A stretch of 64,000 nucleotides of DNA from Lichenostomus cassidix (Eukaryota > Chordata > Aves > Passeriformes > Meliphagidae), in assembly GCA_008360975.2 (NCBI GenBank), contig CM039196.1, forward strand, positions 3,720,001 to 3,784,000, in the 5' to 3' direction. The notes under the pieces are model-generated. The model searched no databases. It worked only from the letters and a program-made list of their open reading frames with translations, and had not been told where the DNA came from. Below are positions 28,327-39,070 of this stretch, piece by piece (position 1 is the first letter of the stretch; each line of letters starts with the position of its first letter). The position numbers were made by a program, and so were the translations under genes.

Positions 28327-31307
28327 TCAGAGCTGAGTGAGGATTGGCTCTCCTTTTGCTGTTGGTGTGTGATCAGTTTGAGTTGGGAAGGAAGGACAAT
28401 CCTGCCCTTTCCCTCTCCACATCCCACTCAGCCACAGCCAGCTCTCCATGAGGGACAGAACCTGCTGCTCCCACTCCTGCTGCTCCTCCCTTCCATCTTC
28501 CAGCTCTGATCCGTTTGTTTTCAGGGCTCTGCTGTCTCCAAGGTCCTTTCCTGCTGGGACTCTGAGGAGGGATCAGTGCTTTGAGCAGGAGCTGGATGCT
28601 GTCCCAGGCTCCTCTGCCAGCTGCTCCTCCTGCCACACTTCCCAAGCTCTCAGCATTCCTGACTCCCTCACACTTGGAGCCAGGCACTTCCCAAAATGTC
28701 ACATTCTCTGGGACAGAGCAGAGGGGTGAATGCTGCCCTGAGGTTTTCCCATGTTTTAGGTCCATCAATACTGGTTTTTCCTTCTCCTTCCCTTCCTTCC
28801 TTTCCTTTTCTTTCCCACCCCATTAAGGATGTCCTTGCTGCTGTTGATCCCAGAAATCAGCCTGGGTGGTTTGGAATTCCCAGCAGGTTCTGCTGAGTGT
28901 TGCCTCTCCCTCAATCCCTCTTTCAGAGCTGAGCATTACAAACGGAACCAGAACTTTCCAGGGAATAAATCAGCTCAAACCTGAGCTTGAACAGCAGCAG
29001 AATCTGGAGTAAAACAAGCTTTAATCTCGAGGCAAAGGCACATCCCAGGGATAATCCAGTGAAATGGCAGGAAGCAGGCAGAGCCCTGGGGTCGGGATCC
29101 GAATGAGGCCGGGAGCTATGTGGAGCAGCAGCTTGGCTCTAAGGCGATTATCCCACGGGGAAAGGTTGATTTATTTGTTTTTAGGAACGAATCCAACAGT
29201 TTGCATCCATCCCTGGGTGTTTTTATAATCCCTTCCAGCACTGGGGAAGGAGGGAGGGAGGGGAAAAGGGAAGGAGGGAGGAGAGGGACAGTTCCAATCT
29301 GAGAACTTTGACGAAGATTGAAAGTGATGGTGCTGGGGTGACACTTGGTGTCTCCTGGCTTTGGCTCCTTCTCTGTGGTGACACTTCCAGCCCCTCCTGC
29401 TCCGTGGTGACACTTCCAGCCCCTCCTGCTCCGTGGTGACACTTCCAGCCCCTCCTGCTCCGTGGTGACACTTCCAGCCCCTCCTGCTTGCTCCCAGCTC
29501 TCCGTGTTTCCCACGTCGGTGAGTATAAATCCATTTATTCTCCCAGCGTTCTCGGTGTTTGTACCAGCAGAGGTGATCAGATATTGCTCAAGGACAAGTT
29601 TCTTATCTCCCTAAACCCTTGAAACTTCGGCTGACTTCTTCCCAGGATGAATTCCTGTGACTTTGGGCTGGGGGAATTCTGAGTCACTGAGAGCAGCTGC
29701 TCTCCCGATGGGAGCTGAGCAGGGCGGGAAAAGGGAAGGTTGTCCTTCAATCCACATCTTTGCTGTGTCCTCAGGAATGATTTCTCCAGCCCAACTCTCC
29801 TTGCAGAGCTGCTGCAAACCAGGTTCTCTTTTCAGGGTGGAAATTCCTTTGAAGTTTTCCTATGCCTGTCCCTTTTCTCGGGATCACCTGGAGCTCCACA
29901 CGTGGCTCTTGTGCCTCAACTCCCAGAAATCTCCCTTTGCCTTGAGCAGGGGCCTGAGGCTCATGTGTGTCTCTATTTTTTCCCTTTGTCTTTGGCAAAT
30001 CTGGGGAAGGATACCTTCAAAGGGTCCTTCCTATGCTGCTCTCCTCCCGTTTTCCCCACGGAGCCAGGTGGGGGAACAATTCCAAGATCAAAACGTTTGA
30101 TTTGAAAAATCCCAGCTCTCCCAAGGAGTGCCTCGAGTGTTGGAAGGGCTGTGACATTTTTAGCACATCTCATCTTGACAACTCCCCGCTTTTCCTGACT
30201 CTGTGCAGGTTTGCTGCTGATGGAGGAAAAAAAAATCTTTGGATTTTCAGTCTCCTTATCTGTGTCATTGGGAACGGGAAGGGGAGGAACTCCCTCGTCT
30301 CTCTTGTGCTGGAAATCAAGCTGGGGAGTGCAGTGATTCCTTCTGCTCTTTTTATTTAACAGTGCTATGTCTGAGCTGGAGTTTAGGATTGTTTTCCTGG
30401 CTGGAATTTTTAATTTGATGGCAGCCCCGTGGACATTTCCAGCTGTGGATGACGTGCTCCATAAAAACCAGGAGAGAGAAATATGGACAAGTGGTGGCTT
30501 TTCCAAACTCCTTGATCCCACTGGTCTGTGTGCATTTGAGGTTTTGGATTTATGGGCTGGCTCAGAGTCCTTTGGAAAGGCAGGAATGTCTCTGTCCTTC
30601 CTGGTGAGGAGCAGATCCAAGACTGGCTGTGTCAGATAAGCCTGAGCTCAGCTCCTGCCTCAGTGCAGCAATCCCAGCTTGGGTTGCACCTATTCTGCTT
30701 TCCCATGGGAATTGCTGTCCCTGGATGCAGCCCTGGGGTGGTTTTGGGTTTTGTGCCAACAGTGAACATTCTTGGGATTCTTTGCCCCAGCAGTGCCAAG
30801 AGGTGATTTTGGGTGATCACCCATCCTGCTGTGGTGATGGGGTGAGTGTGGGATGTGCTTCCCAACCTTCAGGCTCCCAAATCCTCCTGCCCATCACGGA
30901 TTTGGGATATTGCACCTTGATTCCCGCTCCTCAAGGCTCCTGAGCTCAGGGAAAGGCAGCACAAGGAGCATCCCAGCAGGATCTCTGCCATTCCCTGTGC
31001 TCTCCTCAGCCTTCCCAACTCTGTGCTCCCGAGGCTGCTGCTCTCCCTGGTAAAGAGATTGGACTGGAATCAATCCCTAGGGATTCTCCCACGAGGATCT
31101 GCTGGAAGTTAAGCTTATTGATCCTCAGCAGTTCATCATTGTCCAAATCCACAGCAGCTGCACAGAATTCCTGCTCTCTTCGGTCCATTTCCCAGGCCAA
31201 GACCCACACAGGAATGTCAGTTTGGGAATGTCAGTCCTGGAATTCAGCTGAGCCAGTCAAAGGGTCTGGAGTGGTGACTGCCACTGCAGGGATGATACTC
31301 CAGACAG
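28327..31307. other. Intergenic, one minisatellite, no gene recognised
   Basis: Contains the 29-bp minisatellite at 29375-29490, purine-rich GGGAGG runs at 29245-29290, and otherwise unique sequence. Open frames are short, without domains or splice-site support. Confidence 0.5.
29375..29490. repeat. 29-bp minisatellite, four near-identical copies
   Basis: The unit begins GTGGTGACACTTCCAGCCCC and ends TCCTGCTCC. Copies start at 29375, 29404, 29433 and 29462, with almost no divergence, so it is young and likely variable in copy number. Confidence 0.92.
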
Positions 31308-31530
31308 AATTCCACACTGGTTTGGCTTGGAAGGGACCTTACAGCTCATCCTGTTCCAACTCTGCCACTTCCACTCTCCCAGGTTGCTCCAAGCCCCATC
31401 CAACCTGGCCTTGGACACTTCCAGGGATCCAGGGGCAGCCACAGCTTCTCTGGGAATTCCATCCCAGCCCTTCACCACCCTCACAGGGTGGGATATTCCC
31501 AATATCCCATCCAAACCCACTCTCTCTACC
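31308..31530 (-). repeat. CR1 LINE 3' tail
   Basis: The plus strand reads CACTGGTTTGGCTTGGAAGG, CCAGGTTGCTCCAAGCCCCA, ACACTTCCAGGGATCCAGGG and TTCACCACCCTCACAGGGTG, antisense CR1. Confidence 0.88.
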
Positions 31531-33190
31531 CCAGTGGGCAGCATAACAAGCTGGGTGAGACATCCAGGTACAATTCCCAGGGCTGGATTGCCAAACCCAC
31601 TGCCCTGGAAGCTCCAATTTCGGAACAAAGGAGGTTATTTTGGGCTCTGGTGCCAAGCCTGACCCCCAGACTCCCAGCAGCATTCCCCAAACCATCCCTA
31701 TACCAGAATCCCATTCCTTCACATCACAGCCTCGCCCTCACAGGCTTTGCTGCTAATTGATTGTGTTTTAAATGTGCAAAAATCGCTGTGAGTTCGTGTT
31801 GCTGTCTCTGCCTGCCTTCCCCGTGGCTGGAAATTCTGTTCTCCAGGCATTTTCCTGGGATTTAGCTGCACAGCACAAGCAGAGCTCTCAGGCCAAGGCT
31901 GATCCTTGCTGGAGCTGTTTTATTTCTATTAATAGTGATTTCCTCACGGAGGATTTTTCTGCTTCCGTGCACTTAGGGAAGGTTGCTTTCAAATTCTCTC
32001 CCTATCGCTCCCGATAAATGGTGTGTCAGTTCCAGGATAAATAGGCAGGATGGGAGGGGGGAAGGCGTCGCCATGGCAACGCAGGGATGTCGGTGATTGG
32101 TATCCATGGCGATTGTTGCTAAATTCTGAGAGGTTTTTAAAAACGCTTTATTTTTCGGATTTTTTTTTAATTTTTTTTTTTTTTTTTTGGGAATATAACG
32201 GGCTTGCTGCTGCCTGCGGATCCGGCGCCGCCGGCAGCACACGCGGGGGTGTGGCAGCACACGTGCCGGCGCCTGCTTCCCGCAGGGAATTCGGCAGGAA
32301 TCCGCAGGGAGGGGGAGTTTATTTTAAGGCCTTTTGGATGCTGTGTCATGTGGCATCACCGCCGGGATCCTTCCCCCGCCGAGGATCTGAGCCCTCGGAA
32401 GGGCTGGGAGTGCGTTTGGGAGGATGGGGAGGACATCCCGAGCCGCCTCTGTGGGGTTTGGGGTGGTGGGATCGACTCTGGGTGGCCGAAATTTTGGGGA
32501 ATGGTGGGAAAACCCGCCGAGGGAGCTGTCCCGGTGTGGAATGGCTTTCCCAGCACGGCATTCATCCCTGCGCTCTCAGAGCTTTTGGCTTCTCCTCCAG
32601 GATGCTCCTGGCCCCGTGGGATGGAGCAGAGCTGGGAATGGCAGCCTGAAGCGCTGCCGTGTTCCGGCATGGGGAAAATCGGGAAAAAATCCCTTTTCCG
32701 TGGGATGTGGGGCTGAGGGAGCCCGGTGGGTGTCCGGGAGGAGCCGCAGCTCGGTGCTGCTCCAGCATTCCGGGGCTGTTGGAAGCAGAGCAGGAGCAGC
32801 TGCTGCTCCCCTCGCTCTCCATCGCAGCTCGGCAGGGCGCTGGGATCTCCCGCAGCGAGCGCCGATGAAACACCTCTCCCAGTGATCCCGGGAATTGTGT
32901 TTTATGAGCAGCGATGGGCAGGAAGATCTTGCTCAGGGATCCAGCTGGTGCTGGCTGGGGTTTGCTGTTGGATTTCCAGGATGGAAATATTTACAGTTTT
33001 CGCTTGGAAAAGCTCCGTGTGATGGGGATGAGGGCCAGGGCAGGGAGAGTCCCTGGCTCCATCTGCCAGCCCAGATTCCCCATCAGAGCCCCAAACCTCC
33101 CTGTCCTGGCTCAGAGCAGTGTCCCAAGCACGCCTTGGGAACAAAACCACCTGATTTTGGGAAGAGCAGCTGGTGAGAGTGTCCAAACTT
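31531..33190. other. Intergenic with a GC-rich, RFX-site-containing stretch
   Basis: From about 32040 to 32420 the GC and CpG content rises. The stretch contains an RFX X-box (32067-32080), a T-rich run of about 27 (32161-32188), and CGGCGCCGCCGG-type sequence. No coding frame is convincing. It could be a regulatory element or the start of an unannotated non-coding transcript. Confidence 0.4.
32067..32080. promoter_or_regulatory. RFX X-box GTCGCCATGGCAAC
   Basis: One mismatch from the perfect RFX palindrome GTTGCCATGGCAAC. A second weaker ATCCATGGCGAT half-like site lies at 32102-32113, and an inverted CCAAT box (ATTGG) at 32096-32100. Confidence 0.5.
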
Positions 33191-33194
33191 GGTT

Positions 33195-33525
33195 AATAAG
33201 TGGAAAGATCTTAAAGCTCATCCCATTCCATGGGCAAGGACATCTTCCACTATCCCAGGTTGCTCCAAGCCCTGTCCAACCTGGCCTTGGACACTGCCAG
33301 GGATCCCAGCTTCTCTGGGAATTCTATCCCAGCCCCTCTCCATCCTTCCAGGGAAGGATTCCTTCCCAATATCCCATCCAAACGCCCTCTCTTTCAGTCT
33401 GAAACCATTCCCCCTGTCCCATCACTGCAGTTCCTGGTTAAATTCCCTCTCAATCTCCCTGTAGCCCTTTCAGATACCACAATGTGCTGTGAGGTCTCCA
33501 CACAACCTTCCCTTCTCCAGGAGCT
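33195..33525 (-). repeat. CR1 LINE 3' tail
   Basis: The plus strand reads CTTAAAGCTCATCCCATTCC, CCAGGTTGCTCCAAGCCCTG, ATATCCCATCCAAACGCCCT, CCATTCCCCCTGTCCCATCA and ends at CTTCCCTTCTCCAG. Antisense CR1 of about 330 bp. Confidence 0.9.
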
Positions 33526-36500
33526 TTTCACCTCTGGAGATTTTCCTTTGCTTTTCAGCCAGGTCACGCCAGGGATTAAAAATCCTGCTGACTCTTCCGC
33601 TGAGGTTTGATGCCCCGACTCCCTCCCTGCCCCTTTGCCGCGTTTTCCACCCCAAATCTCTCTGTCCGGGGTTTTCTTTGAGGGCATCCTGCCCTGATCC
33701 CGCTGGATTGCTCCCAGCTCCGTGACTTCCCAGCCGATGAGGATAAATTCCGTGCCTGAGCAGAGCCCACTCAGCCCGGCTGGGCTCGGTTAGTGCCGCC
33801 TGGGTGACAGCGCCGGTGTCACCGCGGGGACAGCCATCACCTAGGGCCACATTCCCCACCTGGCGGAGATATCAAACCCCATTGTAACTCGACGGAATTG
33901 TGACCTTGGCTTTCCGTCCCGCCGCCTCGGCTGTTCCGGGCGAACGGATCCGTCGTGTTTCCAGGACGGATGGCTGAGCCTGACTCGTGCCGGTGGGACA
34001 ACTCGCAGATCTCCAGCCTTTCCCTTTTCCTCGGGAATCCATCAGCTCCGGCACACGCCGGGTGTCACCGGGGGCTGACAAACGCCGTGTGAGCTGCTGA
34101 TCCTCGCAGTGAGCTCGGCAAAGGAGCTCCGGATGAGCTGATCCGCGCAGTTCCCTCCCCGAGCTCCCAGCCGTGATAAAACGCCGCCGTCCGCCCTGTC
34201 ACCGCCGTAATTGGTTGGCAACGTGAATCAGAAAAGCGGCTTCCCCCCCGGAATTTTCTCCTGACACTTGATTTAATTCCTCCTGACGTCCCATCCGTCA
34301 CCCTGCGCCGCCGAGCCCTCCGCAGCCCGAGCTGGGGACCAACAGGTTCCTCCAGGAGGAAAGGGGTTGTCCCTGCAGAGGGAGAAACTCTGGAGGAGTT
34401 AAAAGTTGGGGAGAAGTGGGATTGTCCTGCTCAAACCACGAGGGGAGGTGGATCTGCTATCCATGGGATGGATGGGGATGGCACGAAGGAAAAGAGGTTT
34501 TGTATCCCTGTGTGTTTTCAGCATTCCCAAAACAAGGCACGGTGGGATTCCCTGCATTCCATGGGATCCTCCTGGCACACCCTAGGAATAGTCCCAGGCT
34601 CTCTCCTTCCCTCCCACAGACGGGTAATTAGTGCCAGTGTGGGATCCTGTTAATTGCAGCCACTGTCACGTTTGGATTTATGGGATAATTATTATTATCT
34701 GGATTGTCCTGATCCCTGGAATTAACCTCCTCCGAGGGGAGCAGTGCTCATCCCTGCATCCTCCGGGAGAGATCCTGCTGGGATCCCTCTCCCTGGGAGC
34801 TGCTGGCTGGGGATTCCCTGCAGGTTGTCCCTTCCAGAATATCCTCAGGAAACTTAGGAAAGCTCAGCCTGTGCTGCTTTGCCTCTGAACCAGCAAAACC
34901 ACGGCCAGTGATCCGTGTTTTCAGGAAGAGCTCGGATCCACGGGTCACTGCAGCTGGATGAGCATCCTTGGGTGTCATCCCGAGGCCTGAGTCACCTCTG
35001 GAGGCTCCATCCAACCTTGTCCCACCGGAGCCTCCGTGTCTCGGAGCACCAGACCTGATGTGATCTGTCCTTCGTGCTCCTCTCTCCTGCTCTTTCCCGG
35101 AGGAGGGGAAGGACACGGATGGCCACAGGCTGGAGATGAACCAGAAGATCCTGCCGGAGTGCAGAGCTCTCCAGGGAGGTGTGATGGGAGCTTTTGGGCT
35201 CTGCCGGAGGCTGGCTGCGATTTGGGAACGCGGTGGGAAGGAGATGAGTTCCCGAGCCATCGGGACATGCCAGTGACAGAACTGTTGATGGGCAGGGATC
35301 AATCCCAGCTTGGGAGATCTGGAGCAGGAATCGGGAGCAGGAATCTCGGGGAGGAGGAGAAAACTGGGGTGCATCACCATAGGAATGCTGGAGCATCCCT
35401 TTGCTCCCAGACCTCATCCTGAGCTTTCAGGATGAATTCCCTGTCCTGTCACCACTCTAGGACACAGGAATGCTGCCAACCCGCCGTGCTGTGCTCCGGA
35501 GGTGACACTGCAGCACACCCAGCTCAGGCTGCCCTGCTCTGTCCCGTTATCCCGTTATCCAGAGCTCAGGAAGGATGCTCAGGGGCTGGAGCCGTGGGAA
35601 GGAGGGATTTTTCCATTCGCCTTGCGAGATTTGGAGCGGAGAAAGAGGGGAAAGCTTTCCCAAAACATTCCCAAAGCATCCCCTCTGCCTGCCCACGAGC
35701 ACAGCCCTGCTTCCTCTGCTCCCCCTGCTCTTTGCAGGCTCCCTGTGAGCAATCCTGGCTCTGGGATCCTCCTTGCACTAGATCCTTGTTTCCCAGGAGG
35801 AGCCATTGGCAGCATCTCTGCCCTCACTCCCAGCCTGGATCCATCCCAATTCCCAGCTCTTCCCTTTCCGCATTGTCCTAATAAGCGATTTTTTTTTTTT
35901 TTTCCCATTTTTCCTTTTTGGTTGCCTGTTGCAGAGCTCGCTGCTGATTTCCCAGGAGAGGAATAAAAGCCAGAGCACAGATCCAGCCTGGAAAATCACC
36001 ACCAGCAGGCAGATCCAGGGATGGAGCCGCAGGGATCATCAATATCCCAAACTCCATGCTTGTGTCCATCCAGAAGGAACCTCCAGCTCTGTTTTCCCCA
36101 TTCCCAAGCCCTCTGTGTTAAAGGAATTTTTCACCCTGAGCTTTGGTGCTGTAAATCTGCTTTCATTATCAGCCTCAATTATTCCAGGAGGAATAATCCT
36201 GGTTATTCCAGGATGCTGTTCCCATCAGCATCCATTGCTCCTTGCCCTGGGAGGAACTTGGAACTTCAGCAGCTTTTTCTCTTCTCCATCGAAATGTAAT
36301 CCAAACTCAACCCAAACACCTCAAACTCGTTTGGGAACCTCAGGGGAAGCTCAGGCTGGGATAAGGAAATCTGCTTTTCCAAAATGTGTCCTGATTGGCG
36401 CTAATTAAATCCCACCTCTTCATTAATCGAGTCCTGTTGGGGATCTTCCCTTGTTTTCTCCTGGCTTCCATGTCAGCCCGACAATTAGGATTGTTTGAAT

Positions 36501-37253
36501 CCACTAGGAAATAAATAACCCCGCTGGGATTCAAAGCAGGCTTTTAAAAAGGCCTCAAAAAGCAGGGAAAAAATTAAAATAATATCTAGAAATAACTCCT
36601 TGGCCAGCTGTTTAAAACCACTTCAATTCAATTGCTCCAGATCTCGCTGATTTTTGAGGAGTTTGGCTTTACAAGTCTCCATTTATTGGTTTATTTCAAT
36701 TGATGTTGCAGCACAAAATATCTCATCAGGCTTTGGCCCAAAAGCATCGCCTCAGTCCGTCTCTCCTGTATTAAATAACCCAAATTTCTCTGCATTACCA
36801 GCATCATTCCCACCACCTGTTGGCTCCAGGGCTGGACAGGAACCACAGATTTCTCCCGTTCACCTCCTGCTCTCCTCCCATTTCCTCCCTTTCTAATCAG
36901 CAACTCTTTTGTCCTGTACATTCTGTTTTTCAAAATCAATCTTTTTAAGCCTGATTCCAGCTGCCTCCTCCTTTCATTTTTTTTTTTTTTTATCTCCGCA
37001 GCTTTTACAATAATTAATTGTCCCTAGCAGTGTCCAGTTCTCCCTGCTTCCCATTTAATTCTCTCTCCAAGCTGGCACCTCCCGGTTTTTTTGTCTCAGC
37101 CGAGAGAGGAGAGGCTTTGTCAGCTCAGCCTTTGTTGTGTCCGAGAACAACTCGACAAAGGCAGAACCCTTTGGGATCCCTGTGGAGAGGCTTTGGGGAT
37201 TTTTGGGATTCCTCCTGACAGGCTGGTCCTGAGATTAGCTTAAAACTCGGGAT
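33526..37253. other. Intergenic, no gene recognised
   Basis: Unique sequence with moderate CpG at 33600-34320 and T-rich runs at 35889-35903 and 36978-36991. No exon, RNA or repeat family is identified with confidence. Confidence 0.45.
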
Positions 37254-37357
37254 TTGGAGCAGCCTGGGATGGTGGGAGTTGTCCCTGTCCATGGCAGGGG
37301 GTGGAATGGGGTGAGCTTTAAACTCCTTTCCAACCCAAATAATTCTGGAATTCTTGG
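37254..37357 (+). repeat. CR1 LINE 3' end
   Basis: Reads TTGGAGCAGCCTGGGATGGT, GTCCCTGTCCATGGCAGGGG and CTCCTTTCCAACCCAAATAA, a diverged sense CR1 end. Confidence 0.82.
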
Positions 37358-38038
37358 ATTCCTTTTCCCCCCTCTTGATTTCCTGGGTTTAAATCTGAGT
37401 TTTGGAGCTGTTTTGATCTGTTTTGATTCCCAGGGGCTGAACTTTGACATCCTTTTGGACTTCCCGGAAAGCTGGTGGCTGTGCTTTTTGGGATTTTGGG
37501 ATTTTGGGATGGGGAGCAGCACAGGAATCCAACCTGGTGTCGGGAGGATTTTGGGGAGTTGGGGAGCAGCTGCAGCCCTGATTCCCTGAGCAATTCCAGC
37601 GTAGGGTGGGCTGCGGGCAGGAATGGGAGCTGCTGACAAACACATCCCCCAAAACCTGCCTCCGGCAAGGGTTTTGATGCCTTTAGATTCTCCTCGCGCC
37701 TCTGGAATGCCATTAGCGGATCATTTTCGGGGGGAAAAAAAACCCAACAAAAACCATTTCCTTTGAGAAGCGTCATTCCATTCCCGGAGAGAAGGGATTT
37801 GCTCTAGAATATCCACTCGGTTTGTTCCCTGCTTATTTTTCTTCTCTTTTGGGGTGGAAAAAAGCGGGAAGGGGAGGAAGAAATGCCTCAGCCTTGGGGG
37901 AGGTTGAGCTGGGAGGAAGATGAGCGATCCGTGATTGTCCTGGAGGATTTTAACATCATTTAAATTTCCCTTTCCGTCCTCTCTCCTTGAAGCCTCAGCT
38001 CTGTGGGGTGAGAGGTTCCTGGGTTGTTGGGAGGTGAC

Positions 38039-38275
38039 TGGAGAAAAAAGGGAAGAACAGGCTGGAAAAAAGAAAGGGAAGGGAAAAAAAGAAATGGGGG
38101 AAAAAGAAGAAAGAGAAAAAAAAAAGAAGAAGAAAGAAGAAAAGGGGGAAAAGAAGACGGAGAAAAAAAGAAGAAAAAGAAGAAAGAAGAAAAGGAAGAA
38201 AGAAGAAAAAATGAGGGGAGAAAGAAGAAAGGGGGAAAAAAAGAAGAAAGGGAATAATAAGAAAGGGAGGCAAAT
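38039..38275. repeat. Polypurine tract (GA/GAA-rich), about 235 bp
   Basis: The plus strand is almost entirely A and G (AAAGAAGAAGAAAGAAGAAA type units). The Lys/Glu-rich or Phe/Leu-rich translations across it are artefacts of composition. Confidence 0.9.
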
Positions 38276-38282
38276 CTGAATC

Positions 38283-38327
38283 CTCTGATCTTAGAGAGGT
38301 CTTTTCCAACCTTAATGATTTCATGGA
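38283..38327 (+). repeat. Short CR1 3' end between purine tracts
   Basis: GAGAGGTCTTTTCCAACCTT then AATGATTTCATGG matches the sense end of the GGAAAAGACCTC CR1 subfamily. Confidence 0.7.
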
Positions 38328-38334
38328 AGAGAAC

Positions 38335-38450
38335 AGAGGGAAGAAAAAGGCGGGGGTGTAAAGGGGAAAAGGAGGGAAAACAGAAGAAAGGGAAGATAAA
38401 AGAAGAAAGGGAAGGAAAAAAGAAGAAAGGGGAAAGAAAAAAAAAGAATT
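38335..38450. repeat. Second polypurine tract
   Basis: A/G-rich sequence (GGGAAAAGGAGGGAAAACAG, AGAAAGGGAAGGAAAAAAGA) directly after the short CR1 end. Confidence 0.85.
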
Positions 38451-38768
38451 AGGCAGCAGAAGAACTCGATTTGCTTTCCCCTCTTGCTCCTTGTCTCGTC
38501 TTTCTTGATTCTGGAGTATTTCACAGTTTGTCCTGGAATGTGGCTTTGGGCTGAGTGGGAATTAGGAGGAAAAAGAGAGGAAAACCCCCAGGATCTCTCC
38601 TTCCTGCACGGATGCTGTGCAGCTCTGGCGGTGCCCACTGCCTATTGATCAGAGGGATCAATATCTCTCGATATCAATAGACCTATCGAGTCAGGGATGA
38701 GCCCTGCTGATCTCACCCCAAATCCCTGGAGAGAATCCCCTGGGAAGGAGTTTATACCCTGAATGGAT

Positions 38769-38872
38769 GGAAAGGAAAGGAAAGGAAAGGAAAGGAAAGG
38801 AAAGGAAAGGAAAGGAAAGGAAAGGAAAGGAAAGGAAAGGAAAGGAAAGGAAAGGAAAGGAAAGGAAAGGAA
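38769..38872. repeat. (GGAAA)n pentanucleotide microsatellite, about 21 units
   Basis: Uninterrupted GGAAA repeats. The purity implies recent expansion and high polymorphism. Confidence 0.95.
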
Positions 38873-38989
38873 GCACTTTGAGCACTGGGATTTATTTCCC
38901 TCTTCCCTCCTCCGGGCAGCCCTGGTTGCCATCATGGCACCAGAAGTGCATCCTCACGGCCATAACTCCATCCCTGTCCCCATCCCTGG

Positions 38990-39070
38990 TGGAAGCTGTC
39001 CCTGCCCATGGCAGAGTTTGGAATTTGGTGATCCCCGAGCTCCCCTCCATCCCAAACCACCCTGCCATTC
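38990..39070 (+). repeat. Diverged CR1 3' end
   Basis: TGTCCCTGCCCATGGCAGAG, TTTGGAATTTGGTGATCCCC and CCTCCATCCCAAACCACCCT resemble the sense CR1 end. Divergence is high. Confidence 0.6.

Noticed and set aside
30367..30639. 90-codon plus-strand open frame beginning MSELEFRIVFLAGIFNLMAA
   Set aside because: The start looks membrane-like, but the frame is short and isolated, with no domain or flanking splice signals, so chance is the simplest account.
38668..38691. Inverted repeat CTCGAT...ATCGAG
   Set aside because: Only six-base arms with a 12-base spacer, expected by chance. No terminal duplications of a transposon are seen.
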